This document shows positions 56,124-64,000 of a DNA stretch of 64,000 nucleotides, in pieces. Made by a program: the position numbers and the translations under genes. Positions within the stretch are counted from its first letter, which is position 1, and every line of letters starts with the position of its first letter. The notes beneath the pieces were generated by a model. The model searched no databases. It was not told where the DNA came from and saw nothing but the letters and a program-made list of their open reading frames with translations. The DNA comes from Butyrivibrio sp. YAB3001. GTDB lineage: Bacteria > Bacillota > Clostridia > Lachnospirales > Lachnospiraceae. The stretch is from NCBI RefSeq assembly GCF_900112195.1, contig NZ_FOKR01000020.1, positions 1 to 64,000 of the forward strand, written 5' to 3'.

Positions 56124-56771
56124 ATGGCTGATAAAGATAATCTATTTGGTGAACGTCTCAAAATGTTGCGTTCTTTGCAGGGAAATAAATCGCAGAAGGA
56201 CTTTGCTGTAGAGTTAGGCATTCCTCAGCCAACATTGTCCTCCTACGAAAGCGGAAAGATTAAGCCCACTGTTGATGCAATCATAAATATTGCAGATAAA
56301 TGCGGGATTTCAATGGATTGGCTCTGTGGAAGAGATGAGACCTTCCATCTGGGAAGCGTTGGAGATGTTTTGTCATGCTTCCTGGAGCTATATGAGACAG
56401 AGGAATTTTCAATTAAGACAACAGTCCATGATCGTGTTGATATAGAGGAAAAAGATGCTACAGATGATGAGAACCGAAATTGGATTGAGCTAAAGGTCTA
56501 TCACAATGAAGTTTTCCATGATCCGAAGGCAACCCTGAATCAGGATTTGTGTGCTGCTATTGAAAAGGCGTATAAGCTTACCAGTGAACTGCGCAGATTT
56601 GAGCGCTCACAGGAAAGCTACGAGCGTGAGAAGCAGTATTTTATTGAGACTATGCGAGATATCCCTATTACTAAGGTTGATCATTCTGACATTCCGGAAG
56701 ATGAGCAGAGGAAACGGATGCTGGAACTGATGAAGGCTGAATGGGAAGCCATGGAGAAAAACAAAAACTGA
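56124..56771 (+). CDS. Xre-family repressor of the integration module
   Basis: The 215-residue protein has a Cro/CI-type helix-turn-helix (about 10-65; QKDFAVELGIPQPTLSSYESGKI) and a C-terminal domain without the peptidase motif of SOS-cleaved repressors. AAAGGAG sets the start. Its place divergent to xis-int, next to paired repeats, suggests it represses excision and itself. Confidence 0.88.
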   Translation: MADKDNLFGERLKMLRSLQGNKSQKDFAVELGIPQPTLSSYESGKIKPTVDAIINIADKCGISMDWLCGRDETFHLGSVGDVLSCFLELYETEEFSIKTTVHDRVDIEEKDATDDENRNWIELKVYHNEVFHDPKATLNQDLCAAIEKAYKLTSELRRFERSQESYEREKQYFIETMRDIPITKVDHSDIPEDEQRKRMLELMKAEWEAMEKNKN

Positions 56772-56868
56772 AGCAAGCTGCTTCAGAAATCATTGTAATT
56801 ATATTTCTCCACCAAGTTGGTGGAGAATCCATGTTGGATGACATGATTGAAACAGAGGAGATTTACCT

Positions 56869-58311
56869 ATGGTATCTAAAGAGTACTTTGGAGAAAATAA
56901 AGAAGTAGAATTTAAGCAGGAAATCCCATCTAAACATGAGAAGTTTTTAAAGGATATTATTGCTTTTGCTAACACGAGTGGTGGGAAAAGTATAATTGGA
57001 ATTGTTGATGAGACAAAAGAGGTTGTAGGTATTGGGGATCAGAGTCCGTTTAAGCTCTCTGATTCAATTTCATCGATGATATCAGATTCGTGTACACCGC
57101 TTATTGAGACCGACATTTATCCCCAATCAGTGGAAGGCAAGACAGTTCTTGTTGTTGAGGTCTTTCCGGGAAAACACAGGCCATACTATTTGGCAAATAA
57201 AACCAAAGAAGACACTTCATATGTAAGGGTTAACGGAACCAGCAGACCGGCAGATTCTGTTACATTAAAAGAACTTGAGCTTGAAGGAGCAAACCTTTCA
57301 TATGACTCAATGCAGGAAATTGGCGTTGAATTTGATGAAAATAAGGCTCTCGAGTTATGCCGTGTAGTAAAGGAAATTGCTTTATCAAATTGCGAAACAG
57401 AGGATGAGAAGTTAGCTGTCAAAGACATGACCATAGGCAAGCTTGAGGATATGGGGTTACTCTGTAGGAGTGGGAGGAACTTAGCACCTACACATGCATT
57501 TTCTTTGATGACAGATAATCACTCTCGTTTTGCTAAGATACAGTGTGCCCTGTTTAAAGGCAATGATAGAGATATTTTTATAGATAAAAAAGAGTTTGAA
57601 GGTCCTATTTACGAGCAGTTATCTGACGCATTTCAGTTTATCCTGAAACATATTAACATCGGTGCAGAAGTTGATGGCCTTTACAGTAAAAACGTATATG
57701 AGCTTCCAATAAAGTCAATAAGAGAGTTAGTAGCTAATGCTGTTATTCATCGAAGTTATTTAGCAGAATCCAAGATACAGGTTTCTATTTTTGACGATAG
57801 AATTGAGGTTGTATCACCTGGAATGCTTTATGGCGGAATGGATATTGCGACCATGAAAACCGGAAGATCCAAATGCAGAAATCAAGCAATCGCCGATATT
57901 TTCCAATACATGCACATAGTTGAAGCATGGGGAACCGGTATTCCAAGAGTTATCACATCATGCAAGCAGTATGGCCTGCAAGAGCCTGTTTTTGAAGAAT
58001 TCGGTGATGGAATTAAGGCTACCGTTTATAGATTGCAAGCGACAAAAGCAAGCGACAAGCGACAAAAGCAAGCGACAAGCGACAAAAACAAGCGGCAAGC
58101 GGAAAAAATAATCGGAAAAGATAAAACTGCTGAAAACAAAGAAGTGATAGTTGCGTATATTACTGCCCAGGGAAATGCAAAGACATCAGAGATTGCCGAG
58201 CATATCGGACTTAGCCAGCCAAGAGTTAGGGCTATACTATCTGAGCTTGCAGCAGAAGGGATTGTTGAAGCTGAAGGAGAAAGCCGGGCACGGTACTACA
58301 AAATACGATAA
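56869..58311 (+). CDS. AlbA/Schlafen-domain ATP-binding transcriptional regulator
   Basis: The 480-residue protein has an AlbA_2 (Schlafen-like) domain (about 10-130; EFKQ, FANTSGGKSIIGI), a GHKL-type ATPase-like region (about 280-390; SIRELVANAVIHR and EAWGTGIPRV), a Lys/Gln-rich linker (390-413) built from 20-bp repeats, and a C-terminal winged helix (about 425-480). Such proteins are common island cargo and probably bind nucleic acid. AGAGGAG lies before the start. Confidence 0.82.
   Translation: MVSKEYFGENKEVEFKQEIPSKHEKFLKDIIAFANTSGGKSIIGIVDETKEVVGIGDQSPFKLSDSISSMISDSCTPLIETDIYPQSVEGKTVLVVEVFPGKHRPYYLANKTKEDTSYVRVNGTSRPADSVTLKELELEGANLSYDSMQEIGVEFDENKALELCRVVKEIALSNCETEDEKLAVKDMTIGKLEDMGLLCRSGRNLAPTHAFSLMTDNHSRFAKIQCALFKGNDRDIFIDKKEFEGPIYEQLSDAFQFILKHINIGAEVDGLYSKNVYELPIKSIRELVANAVIHRSYLAESKIQVSIFDDRIEVVSPGMLYGGMDIATMKTGRSKCRNQAIADIFQYMHIVEAWGTGIPRVITSCKQYGLQEPVFEEFGDGIKATVYRLQATKASDKRQKQATSDKNKRQAEKIIGKDKTAENKEVIVAYITAQGNAKTSEIAEHIGLSQPRVRAILSELAAEGIVEAEGESRARYYKIR
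58036..58102 (+). repeat. 20-bp tandem repeats inside the AlbA-protein linker
   Basis: Three units of CAAGCGACAAAAGCAAGCGA follow each other, the last with changes, plus a CAAGCGG remainder. Because 20 is not a multiple of three, each unit is read in a different frame and gain or loss of one unit would shift the frame before the winged helix. Confidence 0.85.
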
Positions 58312-58323
58312 GTTTTGCAAAAA

Positions 58324-58350
58324 AAGTCCGATGACATCGGACTAATTATA
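58324..58350 (+). terminator. Hairpin after the AlbA-protein gene
   Basis: AGTCCGATG-A-CATCGGACT is a 9-bp palindromic stem followed by AATTATA. The loop is very short and the T run is weak. Confidence 0.5.
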
Positions 58351-58433
58351 AATAATCAATGAAAAGAAAAACAAACGAGCAAGAAAGATTAAAGAATTAC
58401 AGGAACGATATGACCAGCTTGATCAGAATATAG

Positions 58434-58769
58434 ACGAATAATGATGGAGTAGCTAAGAATTATCTTACTGAAGATGAATTAAAAATTCTTACGAGAATAG
58501 TAACTGCATACCTTGATTTTGCCGAAAGTATGGCTCTTAGAAACATTCCTATGACAATGGCAGACTGGGAAATAAGATTAGATGGATTTCTAACACTTAT
58601 GGATCACGAAGTATTAAAAGATAAAGGCAGGATAAGTGCAGAAGAGGCAAAGCTTCATGCGGAAACCGAATTTGAAAAGTATAGGATTATACAAGATCGT
58701 CTCTTCCAAAGTGATTTTGATAAGTTTATAGAATTGGAAGGAACAGCAAAGGAAATAGAAGGTACTTAA
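58434..58769 (+). pseudogene. RhuM-family C-terminal remnant
   Basis: From 58446 the frame reads the end of RhuM-type proteins: NYLTEDELKILTRIVTAYLD, then IPMTMADWEIRLD and EFEKYRIIQDRLFQSDFDKF. The full family is about 330 residues; only about 108 remain and a stop lies at 58431. An ATG at 58530 could begin a 79-residue product. A short separate frame just upstream (58352-58440) encodes a charged helix ending in QLDQNIDE, perhaps another relic. Confidence 0.7.
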
Positions 58770-58797
58770 AATAAAAGTTGAAGCAGAGGGCTTGGCC

Positions 58798-58845
58798 CAG
58801 TAAATTACTGGACTTTCAGTTATTCGAAAATTTCGAATAACTGAA
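58798..58845. promoter_or_regulatory. Two adjacent palindromes upstream of the RRNPP regulator
   Basis: CAGTAAATTACTG (58798-58810) is followed by a 31-base palindrome (58815-58845) with perfect 15-base arms TTCAGTTATTCGAAA. There is no T run, so an operator is more likely than a terminator. They end 87 bases before the regulator start. Confidence 0.55.
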
Positions 58846-58932
58846 AATGGCTCAACAGAGTGGAATCTATAAGATTGTAAGACGGTTGGATAACTGGCAG
58901 ATCCTTTTTTAGCAACTAAGGACAATTATTGT

Positions 58933-59874
58933 ATGAAAGAACGATTCTTAGGGGAAATAATAAAACAGCGACGTCAGGAACTGGGAATAACGCAGGCAGA
59001 GCTATGCGAAGGCATCTGTGAGCCACCAACACTGTCACGCATAGAGAATAAAAAGCAGACACCTACTCGCAATGTATTAAATGCGTTGTTACAACGGCTC
59101 GGTATCAGCGATGACAGGTTCTATGCGGCATTAACAGCAGAAGAACTAAGGATAAATGAGCTGTGCAAAGAGATTACGTCTAATAATGTTAACTATGAAA
59201 AGGCAGTGGCTTGCAAGAAGGAAGATATCCGAAAGGAAACACTGGAACTACATAATGAACTTAGGAAATTGATGGATCCAAATGATAAGGACATGGAACA
59301 GTTTATTGTTCGATCCAGGGTTCTGCTTGGAGGAGAGAACGGAAACTATTCTCCTGATGAAAAGATAAAGCTTCTTACCGGTGCGTTGAAATTAACTCAT
59401 CAATCTTTTAACGCTGATAATATAGAAACAGGATTGTTTACATTTGATGAGATAAAGATGATCAATCAGATTGCGATGGCATATTCTGAAAAGGGTGACA
59501 GCGAATATGCTATCTCTATATGGGAAAAACTCTTATCCAATATCAATATCAGATTTGAACAGATTGTTCCGTCAAGAACTTCTAAAGAGTTAGTTCTTTA
59601 CGCTATAGCAAGAGAATACCTGATTATTGGCGATTATAAAAAGGCATTAGTACATGCGCGTGAGGGTCAGGATATTGCTGTGAGTTACGGGATTTATCGG
59701 CATTTACCGGGGAATACCATTATAATGGCAGAATGCGAACATCAACTTGGAAACGATGCAAGAGGAAAAGAACTATTTACCGAAGCTCTTTATCTGGCAA
59801 GAGTGATTGTTGATAAGAGCAACGAAGTTGTCGCTTCTGATGCGCTAAAAGAATATTATGGCATTGATTTATGA
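58933..59874 (+). CDS. RRNPP-type (Rgg/PlcR-like) transcriptional regulator
   Basis: The 313-residue protein has an N-terminal helix-turn-helix (about 5-65; ITQAELCEGICEPPTLSRIE) and an all-helical TPR-like C-terminal part (about 100-310). This is the layout of peptide-pheromone receptors of Gram-positive bacteria. No proven peptide gene is adjacent. Adjacent palindromes upstream may be its operators. A terminator-like hairpin lies just after the stop. Confidence 0.8.
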   Translation: MKERFLGEIIKQRRQELGITQAELCEGICEPPTLSRIENKKQTPTRNVLNALLQRLGISDDRFYAALTAEELRINELCKEITSNNVNYEKAVACKKEDIRKETLELHNELRKLMDPNDKDMEQFIVRSRVLLGGENGNYSPDEKIKLLTGALKLTHQSFNADNIETGLFTFDEIKMINQIAMAYSEKGDSEYAISIWEKLLSNINIRFEQIVPSRTSKELVLYAIAREYLIIGDYKKALVHAREGQDIAVSYGIYRHLPGNTIIMAECEHQLGNDARGKELFTEALYLARVIVDKSNEVVASDALKEYYGIDL

Positions 59875-59878
59875 TGAT

Positions 59879-59928
59879 GAAGTACATGTTTTGTAAAATT
59901 ACATACAACGACATGTACTTTTTTATTT
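59879..59928 (+). terminator. Rho-independent terminator after the RRNPP regulator
   Basis: AAGTACATGT pairs with ACATGTACTT across a loop of about 21 bases, followed by TTTTATTT. Confidence 0.75.
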
Positions 59929-60028
59929 CGCTTTCATATACTTGTAGAGTAGCTTTTGGCTATTCTTATATGGCTACGATTGATTAAGAATATGAATAAA
60001 TGACATAAACGGAATTGATGCAGAAAAG

Positions 60029-60670
60029 ATGATGAGCGATAAAAGCTTTTGGGAAAAATGCTGGGGCAAAGAAAACAGCGATACGTTGCTTCCGTATCTG
60101 GAAAAATATAACAACATTAAAGCTGATGAAATCAGTCTTTTTCAAAAGGATAATATAACTACAGTATGCGATGCAGCTTGCGGGTTTGGAGCATACACTT
60201 TGGCATTAGCGTCAAATGGCTTTTCGGTAAAGGCTTTTGATATATCAGAAAATGCGGCAGAAATCACCAATGAGGGCTTAAAACATTTTGGTTATGATAT
60301 AGACGTCAAAGTAGCCAGCATCTTACAGACCGGATATGCTGATGCAGAATTTGATGGTGTATTTGCTCATTCTGTGCTGGATCATATGACCTATGAAGAT
60401 GCAAAAAAAGGATTTGCCGAACTTTGCAGGATAACCCGTCTAGGTGGTCTGATTTTAGTTTCTTTTGATGAACTTGATAATGATGACCTAGCACTGGAAC
60501 ATGAAAATCTACAAGATGGATGCATTAGCTTTATGGGGGATTCTGCTAAAAGCGGTATGATTCTTCATCCATATGATGATATATGGGTTAAAGAGCTACT
60601 ATTTGGAAAAGAAATACTTTATGAAGCTGTAAATAGCAAAGATGAGCATGTGTATGTGGTTAGGAACTGA
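60029..60670 (+). CDS. Class I SAM-dependent methyltransferase
   Basis: The 213-residue product has motif I VCDAACGFGAYTLAL near 47-61, an acidic residue after VKAFD, and the motif IV/post region FDGVFAHSVLDHM. The substrate is unknown. The ribosome site is weak (GCAGAAAAG). The next two genes follow on the same strand with gaps of 49 and 12 bases. Confidence 0.82.
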   Translation: MMSDKSFWEKCWGKENSDTLLPYLEKYNNIKADEISLFQKDNITTVCDAACGFGAYTLALASNGFSVKAFDISENAAEITNEGLKHFGYDIDVKVASILQTGYADAEFDGVFAHSVLDHMTYEDAKKGFAELCRITRLGGLILVSFDELDNDDLALEHENLQDGCISFMGDSAKSGMILHPYDDIWVKELLFGKEILYEAVNSKDEHVYVVRN

Positions 60671-60719
60671 CGATTAATACTATAAAAAGATTCCTAAAGA
60701 AAGGCTAAACATTAAGGAT

Positions 60720-61325
60720 ATGTACATTTTAGAAAAAGAGCTTTTGAACCAAATAGATTCAATTGCTAAAGAAGTAAAAGAAAAAACAAATAACGTAGTT
60801 AATTACGAAGAGTATATAGCAATCCCATATTTTGGTAACATTATTCTGCGTTTTACTCTTGATAAAGCGGATGTCTCTTTGGATGAGCTTGATTCCTATG
60901 AAAAAATGATTTATGAGGTTGTCTGCAATGATTTTCTAATTGATTTCATGGGAGATGTTTATAAGAAGGTTGGAGTAGACTTCTCAAAGCTTGATGATAA
61001 GCTCAATAAGTTTTCCCATAGATACAAAGATGAACCTGCATATGAGCAGGCATCGTACGCAGCTGAAATCAGGAAAGATGCAGAATATCTTTTGGCTAAG
61101 GCAGGCCTTGATACAGATCAATCTGTGTGGGAAATACAGGTTGATGAAGATGAGCTTATCGTTCTGATAATGGGAGAAGAACATAAGAAAATTGCTGAGT
61201 TTGAAGGAAAACCTAATATCTGCGTCGCAGAGGTACCTTCTAATCAGTGTCTGGGACTGTATAAGGCGACTTTATATGCGAAGAGGAATCAAATATCTTT
61301 AGCGCGATTATTAGTCGAAGGATAG
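60720..61325 (+). CDS. Hypothetical protein between methyltransferase and radical SAM genes
   Basis: The 201-residue product matches no family I know. It is acidic, cytoplasmic, mixed alpha/beta by eye, with no Cys cluster. AAGGA lies before the start. It ends 12 bases before the radical SAM gene, so the two are probably translated from one transcript. Confidence 0.65.
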   Translation: MYILEKELLNQIDSIAKEVKEKTNNVVNYEEYIAIPYFGNIILRFTLDKADVSLDELDSYEKMIYEVVCNDFLIDFMGDVYKKVGVDFSKLDDKLNKFSHRYKDEPAYEQASYAAEIRKDAEYLLAKAGLDTDQSVWEIQVDEDELIVLIMGEEHKKIAEFEGKPNICVAEVPSNQCLGLYKATLYAKRNQISLARLLVEG

Positions 61326-61337
61326 GATGATAGTAAG

Positions 61338-62339
61338 ATGAAAACAGAATCAATTATGATACAGAACCTCTGTGTTCCTTGTGGCTGCAGGTGCAGATAC
61401 TGCCTATTATCATGGGATGGTAAGCCTGTTGGGGTATCATGGGAGCAGGGGATAGAATTTGGTAAAAGATTCATAACTGAAGCAAAAGAACTAAGGCCGG
61501 ACTTGTCATACACATATGCATTTGGCTATTCAATGGAGCATCCACATTTACAGGAGGCAATAGAGTTTCTTAAGGAGATCGGAAGCCCACAGGCAGAACT
61601 TCTTCAATGTGATGGAATGAAGATCAGAGATGAAAAGTCTTGTCGAGAGTTTACTGCTATGCTTGCAGACGAAGGCGTAAGGCTACTCAATTTTACCTTT
61701 TATGGACTGCAGGAGTATCACAATAGCTTTGCCGGTCGACCAAGAGATTTCGAAGGAATGCTCAGAATGATAAGGGCAGCAACAGAATCTGGGCTTGAAG
61801 TCAGTGCTGGAATACCTATAACTTCTGAGAATGTAAATCAGGTTGATGAGCTTATAAGCATACTGAATGAGAACTCATGTCAAAAGGTATCAGTTTTTAT
61901 CCCACATGAAGAGGGGAGGGGCAAGTCTTTAGCTCCTGTGAGATTAAGAGAAAAGGACTTAGACAGACTATCTGACAAGTCAAGAGCTCTTTTGAATAGA
62001 AAGACATATCGTACAGAGCGAGAGTGGATTACTGCTTCGGACTATGAGGATGAGACAAAGAGACTGCTTATTGTGTCACTGACTCCTGATAGCATCGAGC
62101 ATTATAAGGATATGAGCGTATCAGAGATAATTGCTGAGATCGAAAACCTTGACGATGAGTATTACAATACATTCCCGAGCTTTGCTGAGCTTGCCAAAAT
62201 ATATGGCGATGTTAATAGCGATAAACTCTACAGACAGCGTGATCTTTTTTACCATTACAGGCAGCTATATGCCGAAGAACATGCAATTAAGATATACGAT
62301 GTGAGTGATGAACGCCAGTCTGGGAGCAGAAGATATTAG
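61338..62339 (+). CDS. Radical SAM protein
   Basis: The 333-residue product has the cluster motif CGCRCRYC (CX3CX2C) about 14 residues from the start, after IQNLCVP, and a partial barrel with FYGLQEYHNSFAG and SAGIPIT. The extra Cys at the start (CVPC) may bind a second metal or be structural. No SPASM-type Cys-rich tail is present. The substrate is unknown; it may act with the preceding unknown protein. Confidence 0.72.
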   Translation: MKTESIMIQNLCVPCGCRCRYCLLSWDGKPVGVSWEQGIEFGKRFITEAKELRPDLSYTYAFGYSMEHPHLQEAIEFLKEIGSPQAELLQCDGMKIRDEKSCREFTAMLADEGVRLLNFTFYGLQEYHNSFAGRPRDFEGMLRMIRAATESGLEVSAGIPITSENVNQVDELISILNENSCQKVSVFIPHEEGRGKSLAPVRLREKDLDRLSDKSRALLNRKTYRTEREWITASDYEDETKRLLIVSLTPDSIEHYKDMSVSEIIAEIENLDDEYYNTFPSFAELAKIYGDVNSDKLYRQRDLFYHYRQLYAEEHAIKIYDVSDERQSGSRRY

Positions 62340-62455
62340 AAATTTGCTTTGCGCAACCTGAAGTTGCATGATATGGCACCTGAAATATATGGTAAATATA
62401 GATGTTGTTGTGTAATACTATATGTATCAAAAGCATTGTGGAGGGTGTTGATATT

Positions 62456-62899
62456 ATGGGATTTGCAGATGAATTACAAAAAGCCAGAAAAGATAAGAAT
62501 ATTTCGCAGGAAGAGCTTGCAGAAATGCTTGGTGTCAGCAGGCAGTCAGTTTCAAAATGGGAGCGAAGTGAGGGCTATCCTGAAGTTGAAACACTTATAG
62601 CTATTGCAAAGAATCTTCATTTGTCACTGGATAGTCTTATGCATGATGAGCTGGCTCAAATCTCAGATTTTGAGGAACTTTCAACACTCGATGCAGATAT
62701 ATATGGGCCGAAGCTTAAGACTGTAGCCATAGACACCGTTGTAAAAGCATGTATGGGTACTTCGCCAACAAACTTTGAATGGATAGCTGGTTTCTTCCCG
62801 GAGATAAACTTTAATGATGAGTTTGCCCGAATAGGAAGAACAAGAATCCAGGATGTTGAAGATGCGCAAAAAGAATTGCTGAAGGCAATTAACGTTTAA
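62456..62899 (+). CDS. Xre-family regulator with C-terminal extension
   Basis: The 147-residue protein has an N-terminal helix-turn-helix (about 5-62; ISQEELAEMLGVSRQSVSKWE) and a C-terminal part without a known domain. GGAGGGTG fixes the start at 62456. It may regulate neighbouring acetyltransferases, which is inference. Confidence 0.85.
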   Translation: MGFADELQKARKDKNISQEELAEMLGVSRQSVSKWERSEGYPEVETLIAIAKNLHLSLDSLMHDELAQISDFEELSTLDADIYGPKLKTVAIDTVVKACMGTSPTNFEWIAGFFPEINFNDEFARIGRTRIQDVEDAQKELLKAINV

Positions 62900-62990
62900 G
62901 AAAACGGTAGTGCAATATATTTGACTACCAGCCTTTTTAATTGTGACAAAATAAATACCAAACATTAAATGATCAGTTGGGAGAATTGGA

Positions 62991-63404
62991 ATGCTAACAT
63001 ATTGTAATAATCTATCGGTAAAGGATTACTGTGATCTTCGGACATCTGTTGGCTGGCCGTTCATCAGCGATGATCAGGCGCAGTCTGGATTGGACAACTC
63101 AGATTTTATTATTTCCTGTGTGGATGAAGGGAAAACTGTTGGCTGCGCAAGGATATTTTGGGATAAGGGTTATATAGCTTACCTTGCGGATGTAATTGTA
63201 AATCCGGAATATCAGGGGCAGGGTATCGGCAAGAAAATGGTGCAGGAATGTATCAAGTATATTGATAACCAGCTCAAGGAAGGCTGGCGTATAAAGATAG
63301 TTATTGTGGCATCAAAAGGAAAAGAGGCGTTTTACGAGAAGCTTGGCTTCAAGGCCCGTCCAAATGACAATGATGGCCCAGGAATGGATATGTGGAGAGA
63401 ATGA
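62991..63404 (+). CDS. GNAT-family acetyltransferase
   Basis: The 137-residue product has the acetyl-CoA loop EYQGQGIGKKM and the usual FYEKLGFKARP end. GGGAGAATTGG precedes the start. The acceptor is unknown. Its stop overlaps the start of the next GNAT gene (ATGA). Confidence 0.9.
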   Translation: MLTYCNNLSVKDYCDLRTSVGWPFISDDQAQSGLDNSDFIISCVDEGKTVGCARIFWDKGYIAYLADVIVNPEYQGQGIGKKMVQECIKYIDNQLKEGWRIKIVIVASKGKEAFYEKLGFKARPNDNDGPGMDMWRE

Positions 63405-63844
63405 CAGAGCGAATCATTGATGAAGAATTAAAACTGATTCCATATTACAGGAATGACGAGGCTTCACTTCCTTGGTATCAGGATTTGGATGTATGTAAGC
63501 AGGTAGATAACAGAGATGAACCATATGATTTAGATCTTTTACATGCTATGTATGATTATCTAAGCTCTCATGGGGATTGCTACTACATAGAATATAAGGG
63601 GACATTGGTAGGGGATGTTTCGTTAAGAGACAATGCAGAAGTCGCTATTGTAGTGTGCAAAGAATACCAGAATCAGCACATTGGAAGACGATGCGTTGAA
63701 GATATGCTTAATCTTGCTAAAGAAAAGGGTATGGATACTGTTAAGGCAAATATCTATTCCTTTAATGAGCAGAGTAGGCGAATGTTTGAGGCTGTTGGAT
63801 TCAAAAAGATAGATGAAGAATGGTACGAATACCAAAGCAGATAA
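63401..63844 (+). CDS. GNAT-family acetyltransferase, second
   Basis: The 147-residue product has EYQNQHIGRRCVED and NEQSRRMFEAVGFKKI, the acetyl-CoA site and C-terminal signature. The ATG at 63401 overlaps the previous stop and has GGAGAG upstream; a GTG at 63392 is also open. The acceptor is unknown. Confidence 0.88.
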   Translation: MTERIIDEELKLIPYYRNDEASLPWYQDLDVCKQVDNRDEPYDLDLLHAMYDYLSSHGDCYYIEYKGTLVGDVSLRDNAEVAIVVCKEYQNQHIGRRCVEDMLNLAKEKGMDTVKANIYSFNEQSRRMFEAVGFKKIDEEWYEYQSR

Positions 63845-63917
63845 TTGGAGTATGTTAGCAAGTATTAAATTCCAGTTTTAACGAACGAAGAATCAAAGCA
63901 AAGTGTGGAGGCTGTCT

Positions 63918-64000
63918 ATGAAGGAGAAACCGAAGGTGGTATACCACGGAAGCCAGTATTTATTTGACATCCTGATGCCGCGACAGGCGAACGGACAATG
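63918..64000 (+). CDS. Partial gene, start only
   Basis: GGAGG (63906-63910) precedes an ATG at 63918, open to the window edge (27 codons). The residues VVYHGSQYLFDILMPRQA resemble the start of small uncharacterised proteins with a YHGS motif seen next to GNAT genes. Too short for a functional call. Confidence 0.5.
   Translation, partial: MKEKPKVVYHGSQYLFDILMPRQANGQ

Noticed and set aside
58036..58102. CRISPR array
   Set aside because: The repeats are contiguous without spacers and lie in a coding frame.
54234..64000. Complete conjugative element
   Set aside because: No relaxase, coupling protein or type IV secretion gene is visible, and no second copy of the tRNA 3' end was found in the window.

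Overview
The window looks like a chromosomal segment of an anaerobic Lachnospiraceae bacterium, most like a rumen Butyrivibrio or Pseudobutyrivibrio. This is inference from content: AT-rich DNA, AGGAGG-type ribosome sites, consensus TTGACA/TATAAT promoters, an oxygen-sensitive class III ribonucleotide reductase, an archaeal/eukaryal-type ProRS behind a T-box, several polysaccharide-active enzymes, and many GGDEF and chemotaxis proteins. No rRNA and no CRISPR array were seen.

Layout. 1-640: 5' end of an insertion sequence (minus strand) whose leader can fold over its own start codon. 729-2240: a truncated aminoglycoside-phosphotransferase-like gene coupled to a Mor/CD3324-type regulator. 2367-4340: a chemotaxis receptor behind a c-di-GMP-I riboswitch and terminator. 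4481-12256: a CE2-type esterase, a PAS-GGDEF protein, an aldo/keto reductase, a GH30-like lipoprotein and a clostripain-family protease. 12415-24621: housekeeping genes (YlmH-like, glutathione peroxidase, exonuclease, D,D-carboxypeptidase, trmB, trxA, murI, nrdD, nrdG), with a 190-base imperfect hairpin between nrdD and nrdG. 24674-32857: Fur-box-feoAB, T-box-proS and two tandem membrane GGDEF genes. 32958-40884: cca, a PEGA surface protein, then rqcP-divIC-tilS-hpt-ftsH. 41143-53901: GH13 amylase, fba, greA, a flavin reductase, a sugar-binding lipoprotein paired with a hybrid histidine kinase, a flavodiiron protein, and a DUF5722 glycosidase-like protein overlapping a CbbX/SpoVK-like AAA+ ATPase.

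From 53973 to the end the region is accessory. A broken tRNA-Pro half and an intact tRNA-Pro(CGG) are followed by a Tn916-like int-xis module with a divergent Xre repressor and repeated operators. Cargo follows: an AlbA/Schlafen-type regulator containing 20-bp tandem repeats, a RhuM remnant, an RRNPP-type regulator, a methyltransferase-unknown-radical SAM run, another Xre protein, two GNAT acetyltransferases and a partial gene. No relaxase or conjugation gene is visible, so it is called a genomic island or the left part of an element; the right attachment site was not found.

How it fits together. Oxygen-sensitive metabolism (NrdD/NrdG, Fe-S reductase) sits with oxygen and peroxide defence (flavodiiron protein, Cys-type peroxidase, thioredoxin). 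c-di-GMP is made (three GGDEF proteins) and read (riboswitch on a chemoreceptor) within the same 30 kb. Carbohydrate degradation is coupled to sensing through the binding protein-kinase pair. Several leaders (T-box, c-di-GMP riboswitch, rqcP and tilS hairpins, IS foldback) suggest much RNA-level control.
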